From Streptomyces sp. M92 (lineage in GTDB: Bacteria > Actinomycetota > Actinomycetes > Streptomycetales > Streptomycetaceae): a stretch of DNA of 64,000 nucleotides. The notes below the pieces were generated by a model. It saw only the letters and a list, made by a program, of their open reading frames with translations, searched no databases and was not told the origin of the DNA. How positions within the stretch are numbered: the stretch's first letter is position 1; the number at the start of each line of letters is the position of its first letter. Made by a program: the position numbers and the translations under genes. Shown here piece after piece: positions 16,984 to 23,941 of this stretch. The DNA lies in assembly GCF_028473745.1 (NCBI RefSeq), contig NZ_CP101137.1:7616777-7680776 (forward strand), given 5' to 3'.

Positions 16984-17157
16984 CCCCAGCCGCGGGCATT
17001 CGTGCCTCTCCCAGTGCCTGAACGGCCTGGGAGGTGCCCCCAGGGCGATGGGGGTCCCCCCGCTCGAGCGAAGCCGAGAGTGGGGGAGGGTGGGCGGTGG
17101 GGGTCCCCCCGCTCGAGGGAAGCCGGGAGTGGGGGAGGCACCCCGCGCCGCCGGGCT
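16984..17157 (+). repeat. Dispersed intergenic repeat, copy 1
   Basis: A mosaic containing GCGGGCATTCGTGCCTC, CCTGGGAGGTGCCCCCAG, GGCGATGGGGGTCCCCCCGC and TCGAGCGAAGCCGAGAGTGG, with a second degenerate copy of the last two parts. The same mosaic occurs inverted at 38341-38545. Internal arms (GGGGGTCCCCCCGC, CCCCCAC/GTGGGGG) can fold into hairpins. It sits between the 3' ends of convergent genes (HelD-like and cutC), as expected of a repeat used as, or inserted beside, a terminator. Confidence 0.8.
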
Positions 17158-17205
17158 GCGCCCCCCCCCGCGAGCGCCAACGCAGCCGCACCGACTAACC
17201 CGCGC

Positions 17206-17895
17206 TCAGCCCCCCAACACCCGCCGCCACTCTCCGACCGCCTCCGCGGAAACCGGCCCGCCCCACCCGGAGGGCCGCGCCGCCCCGCCGATGTGGAATC
17301 CGTCGATCCCCGCGTCCAACAGCCCCGGCACGTGCTCCAACGCCAGCCCGCCACCCACAAGCAGCTGCTGCTCGTACCCCGGCTCCCCCCGCCGCCGCGC
17401 CTCCGCGAGCAGCACGGTCAGCCCGTCGTCCACCCCGCCGGCCGCCCCGGCCGTCAGGTACGTGTCCAGCCCGGGGAAGTCCGCGAGCTGCTTGCGCAGG
17501 GCGTCCCGGTTCGCGGCGCGGTCGATCGCGCGGTGGAAGGTCCACCGGCACCCCTCCAGCGCCCCGGCGACCCGCTCCACCGCCCCGAGATCGACGTCAC
17601 CGTCCGCGTCGAGGAAGCCGAGCACGAACTCCGTCGCCCCGGCCTCCCGCATCCGCCCGGCGACCCCGACCAGCCGCTCGACGTCCCCGGCCGCGAAGCC
17701 GTCCGCCAGTCGCAGCATCACCCGCAGGTCGATGTCGACGGCGGCGCGGATCGCGGCGACGGTCCCGGCCGACGGGGTGAGTCCGTCGGCCGCCATGTCG
17801 GTGACCAGTTCGAGGCGATCCGCGCCTCCGGCCTGGGCGGCGACCGCGTCCTCGACGTCGAGGGCGATCACCTCCAGGACTGCACGCTTGCTCAT
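17206..17895 (-). CDS. cutC: CutC family protein
   Basis: 229 aa, normal for CutC, a TIM-barrel protein historically linked to copper homeostasis whose biochemical role remains unsettled. Conserved blocks are LEVIALDVEDAVAAQAGGAD (barrel start), RLELVTDMAADGLTPSAGTV, FVLGFLDADGDVD, WTFHRAIDRA (the family's TFHRA motif) and LLVGGGLALEHVPGLLDAGI followed by FHIGG. Starts with ATG after a suitable purine-rich site. A DasR-like palindrome lies 24 bases upstream of the start, which hints at control by amino-sugar status. Confidence 0.92.
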   Translation of the reverse strand: MSKRAVLEVIALDVEDAVAAQAGGADRLELVTDMAADGLTPSAGTVAAIRAAVDIDLRVMLRLADGFAAGDVERLVGVAGRMREAGATEFVLGFLDADGDVDLGAVERVAGALEGCRWTFHRAIDRAANRDALRKQLADFPGLDTYLTAGAAGGVDDGLTVLLAEARRRGEPGYEQQLLVGGGLALEHVPGLLDAGIDGFHIGGAARPSGWGGPVSAEAVGEWRRVLGG

Positions 17896-17918
17896 GGGAC
17901 CCCATTCGTCGGCCTGCT

Positions 17919-17934
17919 ACAGGTCTAGTCCAAT
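17919..17934 (-). promoter_or_regulatory. DasR-like (dre) site upstream of cutC
   Basis: The sequence ACAGGTCTAGTCCAAT matches the 12-base dre core TGGTCTAGACCA at 10 positions. It lies 24 bases upstream of the cutC start, where a repressor would block the promoter. DasR is the GntR-family regulator of GlcNAc use in streptomycetes; binding here is an inference from sequence alone. Confidence 0.45.
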
Positions 17935-17991
17935 CCAAGACTACGCCCCATGGGCAGGCCAGGGCTCCCCGACGCCGCCACCCGGCGCCGC

Positions 17992-18684
17992 TCAGCCGTC
18001 CAGTCGCCGGAAGAGGTTCAGTTCCTCCGCCTCCACCCCGGCCAGCTCGTAGCCGTTGCCGTCCTCGACCGCCCGGCCCGCGTACAGCCGCACCAGCGTC
18101 GGCGCGTCCCCGATGAACCGCCCCGGCGGCCGCTCACCGCTCGCGCCGCCCAGCTTCAGCGGTTCGTCCACGTCGTCGAGGTCCGCGTGCAGCGGCGCCT
18201 GTCCGCGGGCGCGGGTGAGCGTGCCCAGCAGCGCCAGCGCCTCCGGCAGCCCGCGCCCCGCGTAGGCGCCCGGCTCGCCGAGGGCCACCCGTACGTCACC
18301 CGCGTGGACCCATTCGCCCAGCGCCAGCAGGTCCAGGGCGCCGCCCGCGCGGCCGATCACCGCACCGGCCTCGGTCATGCCGCGTTCCAGCTCGTCGAGG
18401 ATCCGGGCGTTGGTCCAGTCGGCGCGTTCGGCGATGTCGCGGTCGTTGGACTCGGGCGAGAAGACGCCGGCCTCGAAACGGTTCTCCACCGTCCGCATCA
18501 GCGCCGAGGAGCAGTGCGCCAGCACGTCCCGCACGGTCCAGCCGGGACACGCGGCCACCGGCAGCGCGAAGTCGCCGTCCGTCCGGGACCGCATCAGCGG
18601 GACCAGTTCGTCCCGCTCGATGGCCAGCAGCCGCCCGGGCCGCTCGGGATCGCGTACGTCGTGCACGTCAGCAGGAGTCGTCAT
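17992..18684 (-). CDS. Maleylpyruvate isomerase-family mycothiol-dependent protein
   Basis: 230 aa. It matches the TIGR03083/MDMPI N-terminal family: an N-terminal DinB-like four-helix bundle with PVAACPGWTVRDVLAHCSS (the PGW..D...H motif, whose His is a metal ligand in the family) and a second metal-ligand region at LLALGEWVHAGDVRVALGEP (E/H..H). The C-terminal region (LKLGGASGERPPGRFIGDAP) resembles the SCP2-like cap. Such proteins use mycothiol as a cofactor, but the substrate is not predictable. It lies just downstream of a same-strand TetR-type gene and could be its target. Confidence 0.8.
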   Translation of the reverse strand: MTTPADVHDVRDPERPGRLLAIERDELVPLMRSRTDGDFALPVAACPGWTVRDVLAHCSSALMRTVENRFEAGVFSPESNDRDIAERADWTNARILDELERGMTEAGAVIGRAGGALDLLALGEWVHAGDVRVALGEPGAYAGRGLPEALALLGTLTRARGQAPLHADLDDVDEPLKLGGASGERPPGRFIGDAPTLVRLYAGRAVEDGNGYELAGVEAEELNLFRRLDG

Positions 18685-18716
18685 GGCTCCACGTTAGGGG
18701 CGCGACTGTCCCTCGG

Positions 18717-19379
18717 TCAGCGTGCCGTCAGATCGTCCAGTTCGGCGTCGAACAGCAGCGCCGGGTCGAAGGACATGCCGGTGAAGTGGCCGGCCAGCTC
18801 CAGGGACAGCACGCCGTGCAGCCGGGTCCAGAAGGACAGCGCCCGGCGCAGGACCGCGGGGGGAGCCGGATGGCCGTCCGCCCACTGCCGGTGGCCTCCG
18901 AGGTGCGCGTCGAACGCCGTCGCCCCCCTGCCGTCACCGTCGCCGTCGTACGGCAGCGCGGCGCAGGCGTCGAGGATGACGGTCATGGTCTCGGAGGCGA
19001 TCCGGGTGACGTCGGCGGGCGCGTGGTAGCCCGGCACGGGGGTGCCGAAGACCAGGAAGTACCGCTGGGGGTCGGCCAGCGCCCACGCGCGCATGGCGTG
19101 CGCCAGCCCGGCCAGGTCGGCGCCGGACGCGGCGGCCGCCCGGAAGGCGTCGGCGAGGCTCCGGTAGGCGTCCGTGACGAGTTCGGTGATCAGCTCGTCG
19201 CGGCCGGCGAAGTACCGGTAGAGCGCGGGCCCGCTCATCCCCATCCGCTTGGCGATCGCGTTGAGGGAGAGCGCCGAGGCACCGGCCGTGGCGATCTGCT
19301 CCCGCGCGTGCTCCTTGATCTCGGCGCGCACCTGGGCGCGGTAGCGCTCGCGCGGTGTCCCGGTGCGCGCCTGCGTCAT
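18717..19379 (-). CDS. TetR-family regulator with WHG-type ligand domain
   Basis: 220 aa. The DNA-binding domain is EIKEHAREQIATAGASALSL, NAIAKRMGMSGPALYRYFAG and RDELITELVTDAYRSLADAF. The C-terminal part (HAMRAWALADPQRYFLVFGT then PVPGY) is typical of the TetR_C_33/WHG domain. It is followed, on the same strand and 32 bases on, by the maleylpyruvate-isomerase-type gene, and it is divergent from the HD-domain gene. An AT-rich imperfect palindrome in the shared spacer is a likely autoregulatory site. The ligand is unknown. Confidence 0.85.
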   Translation of the reverse strand: MTQARTGTPRERYRAQVRAEIKEHAREQIATAGASALSLNAIAKRMGMSGPALYRYFAGRDELITELVTDAYRSLADAFRAAAASGADLAGLAHAMRAWALADPQRYFLVFGTPVPGYHAPADVTRIASETMTVILDACAALPYDGDGDGRGATAFDAHLGGHRQWADGHPAPPAVLRRALSFWTRLHGVLSLELAGHFTGMSFDPALLFDAELDDLTAR

Positions 19380-19403
19380 GGTCCGCCGCCCTCTCCGATA
19401 CGG

Positions 19404-19421
19404 AGTAAAGATTCAGTTAGA
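19404..19421. promoter_or_regulatory. AT-rich operator candidate between divergent genes
   Basis: AGTAAAGATTCAGTTAGA stands out as AT-rich in a GC-rich stretch. Its ends TAA...TTA make it an imperfect palindrome of the kind TetR-type repressors bind. It lies 25 bases upstream of the TetR gene and 46 bases upstream of the HD-domain gene. Confidence 0.35.
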
Positions 19422-19466
19422 GGCTATCACCGCAGTCGCCCGCCTCCCCGTTGCGACAATGGGCCC

Positions 19467-20132
19467 ATGGCCGACGACCTCGACGCCCTGCGCTCCCGCT
19501 TCGCCCGCGCCCTGGAGGGGGCCCGCGGCCCCGGGGGCGGTCCGGACCCCGCGCCGTACGCCGACAACCTGCTCGCCCGCTGGCAGGAGCCGCAGCGGCG
19601 CTACCACACGCTCGCGCACCTCACGGCGGTCCTGGATCACATCGACGTACTGGAGGAGTACGCCGACGACCCGGCCGTGGTGCGCCTCGCCGCCTGGTTC
19701 CACGACGCGGTCTACCTCCCCGACCGGTCCACCAACGAGGAACGCTCGGCCCGCCTCGCCGAGCGCGCCCTGCCCGAGGCCGGCGTCCCGGCGGACAGGA
19801 CCGCCGAGGTGGCCCGACTGGTCCGCCTCACCGTCACCCACGCCCCGGCCGAGGACGACCGCGACGGGCAGGTGCTGTGCGACGCCGACCTGGCGATCCT
19901 CGCCTCGCCCCCGTCGGCGTACGCCGCGTACACGGCGGCCGTGCGGCAGGAGTACCACTTCGTCCCGGACGACGCCTTCCGCGAGGGCCGCGCCGCGATC
20001 CTGCGCCAACTCCTCGACCTGCCCACTCTCTTCCACACCCCGCACGGCCGCCGCGAGTGGGAGGCGACCGCCCGCTACAACCTCACCGGCGAGCTGGAAA
20101 TGCTGTCGCCCGGCGGGCAGGCGGCCCCGTAG
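19467..20132 (+). CDS. HD-domain metal-dependent phosphohydrolase
   Basis: 221 aa. The HD motif is AAWFHDAVYLPDRSTNEERSA with a preceding His in RRYHTLAHLTAVL and a later metal ligand Asp in LCDADLAILASPP, an arrangement shared with small HD phosphohydrolases of the YpgQ/predicted-nucleotidase type. RLTVTHAPAEDDRDG supplies another His. The substrate is unknown. The start is the ATG at 19467. It ends 10 bases before the next gene on the same strand, so the two probably form an operon. Confidence 0.82.
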   Translation: MADDLDALRSRFARALEGARGPGGGPDPAPYADNLLARWQEPQRRYHTLAHLTAVLDHIDVLEEYADDPAVVRLAAWFHDAVYLPDRSTNEERSARLAERALPEAGVPADRTAEVARLVRLTVTHAPAEDDRDGQVLCDADLAILASPPSAYAAYTAAVRQEYHFVPDDAFREGRAAILRQLLDLPTLFHTPHGRREWEATARYNLTGELEMLSPGGQAAP

Positions 20133-20142
20133 CCTGCCCCGC

Positions 20143-21231
20143 ATGCTGACCTTGGGCGGGGAACAGGTGGAGGAGGCCGTCGCGGACGCCGTGGCGCTGC
20201 TGCGGACGGCGACGGACCGGGACTGGACGACGGCGCGGGCCGGCCGGACGGACTGGGACTGCCGGCAGACGGCCGAGCACGTCGCGGGCGTCCTCGTCGC
20301 CTACGCGGGCCAGCTCGCCGGACGCGCCACGCAGGCGTGGGTCCCCTTCGACATCACCCTCGACGACGGCACCGGCAACGAAGACGTCCTGCACGTCTTC
20401 GAGACGACCGGCGCCCTGCTCGCCGCCACCCTCCGCACCACCCCGCGCGAGGTCCGCGCCTTCCACCCGTACCCCTTCCGCAGCGCGAACCGCGAGGGCT
20501 TCGCCGCGATGGGGATCACCGAGGTACTGCTCCACACGCACGACGTCGCCGAGGGCCTCGGCCTCACCTACGAACCGCCCGCCCGGCTCTGCACGGACGT
20601 CCTCACCCGGATCTTCCCGCACGTCCGCCCCGGTACCGACCCCTGGCGCACCCTGCTGTGGGCCACCGGCCGCGGCGACCTGCCCGGGCGCCCGGCGGTC
20701 ACCGAGTGGCGCTGGCGCAACAACCTGGTGATCGACGCCGACCGCCTCACCCTCCAGGGCGTCACCCCCGCCGCGGCCGCCGACCTGGCCGCGGGCGGCG
20801 ACGGCGGCTTCGCGTGGGTCGAGGGCGGCCCCTACGAAGGCACGAGGGTCGGCGCCGGGTTGCTGCTGAAGGCGTACGAGACGGGTGTGCACCGGCCTGA
20901 GTGGGGCGTGTTCACGCTGGTGCGCCGCGAGGACGGCCTCGCCGTCGGCGGCATGGGCTTCCACGGGCCGCCGGACGAGGACGGCCGGGTGGAGGTCGGC
21001 TACGACCTCGCCGAGGCCGCCCGCGGCCAGGGCTACGCCACCGAGGCCCTGCGCGTGCTCTCCGCGTGGGCGCTGGCCCGGGACGAGGTGACGTCCGTGT
21101 TCGCGACGACCGAGCCGGACAACACCGCCTCGCAGGCCGTGATCGCCCGCGCCGGTTTCCGCCGGGTCGCGGTCGACGGCGCCGACGCGGCGAAGGACAC
21201 CGGGCAGCACGCCTACGAACTGCGCGGCTGA
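20143..21231 (+). CDS. DinB/MDMPI-like and GNAT acetyltransferase fusion
   Basis: 362 aa with two domains. Residues 1-200 resemble the maleylpyruvate isomerase-type bundle (WTTARAGRTDWDCRQTAEHV, the DCRQTAEHV...Y ligand pattern, and ITEVLLHTHDVAEGLGLTY). After a linker (about 200-250) comes a GNAT fold: VRREDGLAVGGMGFHGPP, then VGYDLAEAARGQGYATEALR (acetyl-CoA loop RGQGYA) and NTASQAVIARAGFRRV. An acetyltransferase of the RimJ/RimL type joined to a DinB-like domain is unusual but seems to be one continuous gene, with no sign of a frameshift. Its end overlaps the convergent DUF4031 gene by 19 bases. Confidence 0.75.
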   Translation: MLTLGGEQVEEAVADAVALLRTATDRDWTTARAGRTDWDCRQTAEHVAGVLVAYAGQLAGRATQAWVPFDITLDDGTGNEDVLHVFETTGALLAATLRTTPREVRAFHPYPFRSANREGFAAMGITEVLLHTHDVAEGLGLTYEPPARLCTDVLTRIFPHVRPGTDPWRTLLWATGRGDLPGRPAVTEWRWRNNLVIDADRLTLQGVTPAAAADLAAGGDGGFAWVEGGPYEGTRVGAGLLLKAYETGVHRPEWGVFTLVRREDGLAVGGMGFHGPPDEDGRVEVGYDLAEAARGQGYATEALRVLSAWALARDEVTSVFATTEPDNTASQAVIARAGFRRVAVDGADAAKDTGQHAYELRG

Positions 21232-21503
21232 CCCGCGCCCTCACCGGCGCCCTTGCGCCGGCGCAGTCCCGCCCCGTGCAGCAGCCGCACCACCTCGCGG
21301 CTGCTGACCTCCAGCGCACCGGCGGACACCGCGTCGGCGTACCGCTGGGCGGGGATGTCGTAGTGGTCGCGTTCGAAGGCCCGGCGCGGGACGCCCAGCC
21401 GCTCGGCGAACGCGTGCAGTTCGGCGTAGGAGACGTCGCTGACCAGGTGGGACCACATGCGGCCGTGGCCCGGCCAGGTCGGCGGATCGATGTAGACGGT
21501 CAC
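21213..21503 (-). CDS. DUF4031 protein
   Basis: 96 aa. The opening TVYIDPPTWPGHGRMWSHLV followed by SDVSYAELHAFAERLGVPRR and DHYDIPAQRYADAV is characteristic of the short DUF4031 family, which occurs widely in actinobacteria and in other bacteria as a small stand-alone protein. No catalytic residues are known. It is tail-to-tail with the GNAT fusion and 20 bases downstream of the zinc-ribbon gene on the same strand, so it is the second gene of a two-gene unit. Confidence 0.85.
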   Translation of the reverse strand: MTVYIDPPTWPGHGRMWSHLVSDVSYAELHAFAERLGVPRRAFERDHYDIPAQRYADAVSAGALEVSSREVVRLLHGAGLRRRKGAGEGAGQPRSS

Positions 21504-21522
21504 TGTGGCGTCCCCGGCGCGC

Positions 21523-21906
21523 TCACGACGGCAGCGGGCCGCCGCCGGCCTCGCCCAGCGAGCCGACCGCCGCGACCTTCACGCCCGCCTTGCCGCACAC
21601 CCAGTGCGGGTCTGGGCCCAGCTCCGGCTCGACGTCCAGCGCGTGCGGGTCGCCGGAGCCGCACACCGGGCACAGCGGCCACCGTCCGTACCGCTCCAGC
21701 AGGGCGTCCTGCACGTCCTGCGCGACCAGCCCGGCCACGAACTCGACGCCCTCGGGCCACTGCTCGACCCACCAACGGCGTTGAACGACGGACTCCTCCA
21801 CCAGCGACACGACGTCCGGCTCGGCGACCTGGCCCGCCACCAGGTCGGCGAGCACCAGGGCGCGCGCGGCGTGCAGCGCCTGCTCCAGGGGGCTGATGGG
21901 GTCCAT
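21523..21906 (-). CDS. Hypothetical protein with CPVC zinc-knuckle
   Basis: 127 aa from ATG (MDPISPLEQALHAARAL). The chain is helical up to about residue 80, followed by LCPVCGSGDPHALDVEPELG then PHWVCGKAGV, a C-x2-C...C pattern that may be a degenerate zinc ribbon. A Trp-rich segment (RRWWVEQWPEGVEFVAGLV) precedes it. An upstream in-frame region is open but runs over the divergent regulator's promoter, so it is not counted. Function unknown; probably co-transcribed with the DUF4031 gene. Confidence 0.7.
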   Translation of the reverse strand: MDPISPLEQALHAARALVLADLVAGQVAEPDVVSLVEESVVQRRWWVEQWPEGVEFVAGLVAQDVQDALLERYGRWPLCPVCGSGDPHALDVEPELGPDPHWVCGKAGVKVAAVGSLGEAGGGPLPS

Positions 21907-21925
21907 GCATCCATTGTGCGCACTC

Positions 21926-21961
21926 TTGACCCACGGACCGAAACGAAAATATCTTTCACGA
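21926..21961 (+). promoter_or_regulatory. Promoter of the RpiR gene, apparently leaderless
   Basis: TTGACC (21926-21931), an 18-base spacer, then TATCTT (21950-21955) forms a good sigma-70-type promoter. Transcription should start about seven bases further on, exactly at the GTG start codon at 21962. No Shine-Dalgarno sequence precedes that codon, so the mRNA is probably leaderless, as is common in streptomycetes. Confidence 0.6.
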
Positions 21962-21988
21962 GTGACCGATGACGTGAAGGAAACTTTC
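21945..21988 (+). promoter_or_regulatory. Paired GAAA-TTTC palindromes, likely RpiR operators
   Basis: GAAAatatcTTTC (21945-21957) overlaps the -10 element, and GAAAcTTTC (21980-21988) lies just inside the coding sequence. RpiR-type repressors bind A/T-rich palindromes near their own promoters. The pair would suit autoregulation, possibly relieved by MurNAc-6-phosphate. This is inferred from position and symmetry. Confidence 0.45.
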
Positions 21989-22876
21989 GCCTCTCCTCCC
22001 GCTCCCGGCGCACTGGCGGCCAAGGTGCGCACGCTGGCACCGTCGATGACCCGTTCCATGCAGCGGGTCGCCGAGGCCGTCGCGGGAGACCCGGCGGGCT
22101 GCGCGGCCCTCACGGTCACCGGACTCGCCGAGCTCACCGGCACCAGCGAGGCGACGGTCGTACGCACCGCCCGGCTGCTCGGCTACCCCGGCTACCGGGA
22201 CCTGCGCCTCGCCCTCGCCGGTCTCGCCGCCCAGCAGCAGTCCGGCCGCGCGCCCGCCATCACCACCGACATCGCGGTCGACGACCCGATCGCCGACGTC
22301 GTGGCCAAGCTCGCCTACGACGAGCAGCAGACCCTCGCCGACACGGCGGCCGGACTGGACACCGTCCAGCTCGGCGCGGCGGTCACCGCGCTCGCCGCCG
22401 CCCGCCGCACCGACGTGTACGGCATCGGCGCGTCCGGGCTGGTCGCCCAGGACCTCACGCAGAAGCTGCTGCGCATAGGGCTGATAGCCCACGCGCCCGG
22501 CGATCCGCATCTCGCCGTCACCAACGCGGTGCAGTTGCGGACCGGGGACGTCGCCATCGCGATCACGCACTCCGGTTCGACCGGGGACGTGATCGAGCCG
22601 CTGCGGGTCGCCTTCGAACGGGGCGCGACGACCGTCGCCGTCACCGGACGTCCGGACAGCCCCGTAACGCAGTACGCCGACCACGTGCTGACCACGTCGA
22701 CGTCCCGGGAGAGCGAGTTGCGGCCGGCGGCGATGTCGTCGCGGACGAGTCAGTTGCTGGTGGTGGACTGTCTGTTCGTGGGGGTGGCGCAGCGGACGTA
22801 TGAATCCGCGGCGCCTGCGCTGGCGGCTTCGTACGAGGCGTTGGCTCATCGGCATGGGGCGCGGGGGAGACCGTAG
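21962..22876 (+). CDS. RpiR-family regulator (MurR-like)
   Basis: 304 aa. The N-terminal helix-turn-helix is MTRSMQRVAEAVAGDPAGCA to LAELTGTSEATVVRTARLLG, and the C-terminal half is a SIS sugar-phosphate-binding domain (VYGIGASGLVAQDLTQKLLR, DVAIAITHSGSTGDVIEPLR). This is the layout of MurR/HexR/RpiR repressors, whose ligand is a phosphosugar. The neighbour murQ and the PTS component suggest MurNAc-6-phosphate as inducer. The GTG at 21962 is chosen because it coincides with the predicted transcript start. The following 114-base gap to murQ contains a dispersed repeat, so coupling to murQ is uncertain. Confidence 0.85.
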   Translation: MTDDVKETFASPPAPGALAAKVRTLAPSMTRSMQRVAEAVAGDPAGCAALTVTGLAELTGTSEATVVRTARLLGYPGYRDLRLALAGLAAQQQSGRAPAITTDIAVDDPIADVVAKLAYDEQQTLADTAAGLDTVQLGAAVTALAAARRTDVYGIGASGLVAQDLTQKLLRIGLIAHAPGDPHLAVTNAVQLRTGDVAIAITHSGSTGDVIEPLRVAFERGATTVAVTGRPDSPVTQYADHVLTTSTSRESELRPAAMSSRTSQLLVVDCLFVGVAQRTYESAAPALAASYEALAHRHGARGRP

Positions 22877-22888
22877 GGGTTGTTCGCC

Positions 22889-22939
22889 GTGCGCGACTGC
22901 GGGTCCGTCGGGGCTGGTCGCGCAGTTCCCCGCGCCCCT
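22889..22939 (+). repeat. Short dispersed streptomycete repeat
   Basis: GTGCGCGACTGCGGGTCCGT followed by GGGGCTGGTCGCGCAGTTCC and CCGCGCCCCT is, from memory, a repeat found many times in streptomycete intergenic regions. Its GGGGC...GCCCC ends can pair. It sits between the RpiR gene and murQ and may end or attenuate the regulator's transcript. Confidence 0.55.
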
Positions 22940-22990
22940 AGGACGCTGCACCACCCAGCATCGAGAAGAGACCGGAAAGAGTCGCTGGCC

Positions 22991-23926
22991 ATGACTGCAA
23001 CCCCCCACCACCCCAACCTCCGCTCCCAGTTGGAGACGCTGACCACCGAGGCCTTCCGGCCCGAGCTCGCCGAGATCGACCAGTTGCCCACGCTCGACAT
23101 CGCCCGCGTGATGAACGGCGAGGACGCCGCCGTGCCCGCCGCCGTCGCCGAGCGGCTGCCGGAGATCGCCGCCGCCGTGGACGCCGTCGCCGCCCGGATG
23201 ACGCGCGGCGGGCGGCTGATCTACGCGGGCGCCGGCACCGCCGGCCGGCTCGGAGTGCTCGACGCCTCGGAGTGCCCGCCCACCTTCAACACCGCCCCCG
23301 GACAGGTCGTCGGCCTCATCGCGGGCGGCCCGGAGGCCATGGTGACCTCCGTCGAGGGCGCCGAGGACTCCGCGGAGCTGGCCCGCGCCGACCTCGACGC
23401 CCTCGGCCTCACCGCCGACGACTCGGTGGTCGGCGTCTCCGCGTCCGGCCGCACGCCCTACGCCGTCGGCGCCGTCGAGCACGCCCGCGCCCACGGTGCC
23501 CTGACCGTCGGGCTGGCCTGCAACGGCGACAGCGCCCTGGCCGCCGCCGCCGAGCACGGCATCGAGGTCGTCACCGGCCCCGAGCTGATCACCGGATCGA
23601 CCCGCCTGAAGGCCGGTACGGCGCAGAAGCTGGTCCTCAACATGCTGTCGACGATCACGATGATCCGCCTCGGCAAGACGTACGGGAACCTGATGGTGGA
23701 CGTCCGCGCCTCCAACGAGAAGCTGCGCGCCCGCTCCCGCCGCATCGTCGCCCTCGCCACCGGCGCCGCCGACGACGAGATCGAGCGGGCCCTGACCGCG
23801 ACCGACGGCGAGGTCAAGCACGCGATCCTGACCCTGCTGGCCGATGTGGACGGCCCGACGGCCGCCCGCCTTCTGGAGGACTCCGGCGGCCACCTGCGTG
23901 CCGCGCTGGCGGCGACGAAGGGCTGA
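22991..23926 (+). CDS. murQ: N-acetylmuramic acid 6-phosphate etherase
   Basis: 311 aa. Cleaves the lactyl ether of MurNAc-6-phosphate to give GlcNAc-6-phosphate and D-lactate, linking cell-wall recycling to the nagA step. Conserved blocks are LETLTTEAFRP, MTRGGRLIYAGAGTAGRLGV, LDASECPPTFNTAPG, the SIS-type SVVGVSASGRTPY, EVVTGPELITGSTRLKAGTA and TITMIRLGKTYGNLMVDVRA, as in all MurQ enzymes. The ATG at 22991 follows GGAAAGAG. It precedes the PTS gene by 15 bases and is probably co-transcribed with it. Confidence 0.95.
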   Translation: MTATPHHPNLRSQLETLTTEAFRPELAEIDQLPTLDIARVMNGEDAAVPAAVAERLPEIAAAVDAVAARMTRGGRLIYAGAGTAGRLGVLDASECPPTFNTAPGQVVGLIAGGPEAMVTSVEGAEDSAELARADLDALGLTADDSVVGVSASGRTPYAVGAVEHARAHGALTVGLACNGDSALAAAAEHGIEVVTGPELITGSTRLKAGTAQKLVLNMLSTITMIRLGKTYGNLMVDVRASNEKLRARSRRIVALATGAADDEIERALTATDGEVKHAILTLLADVDGPTAARLLEDSGGHLRAALAATKG

Positions 23927-23941
23927 CCGCACGCTCGGGGA

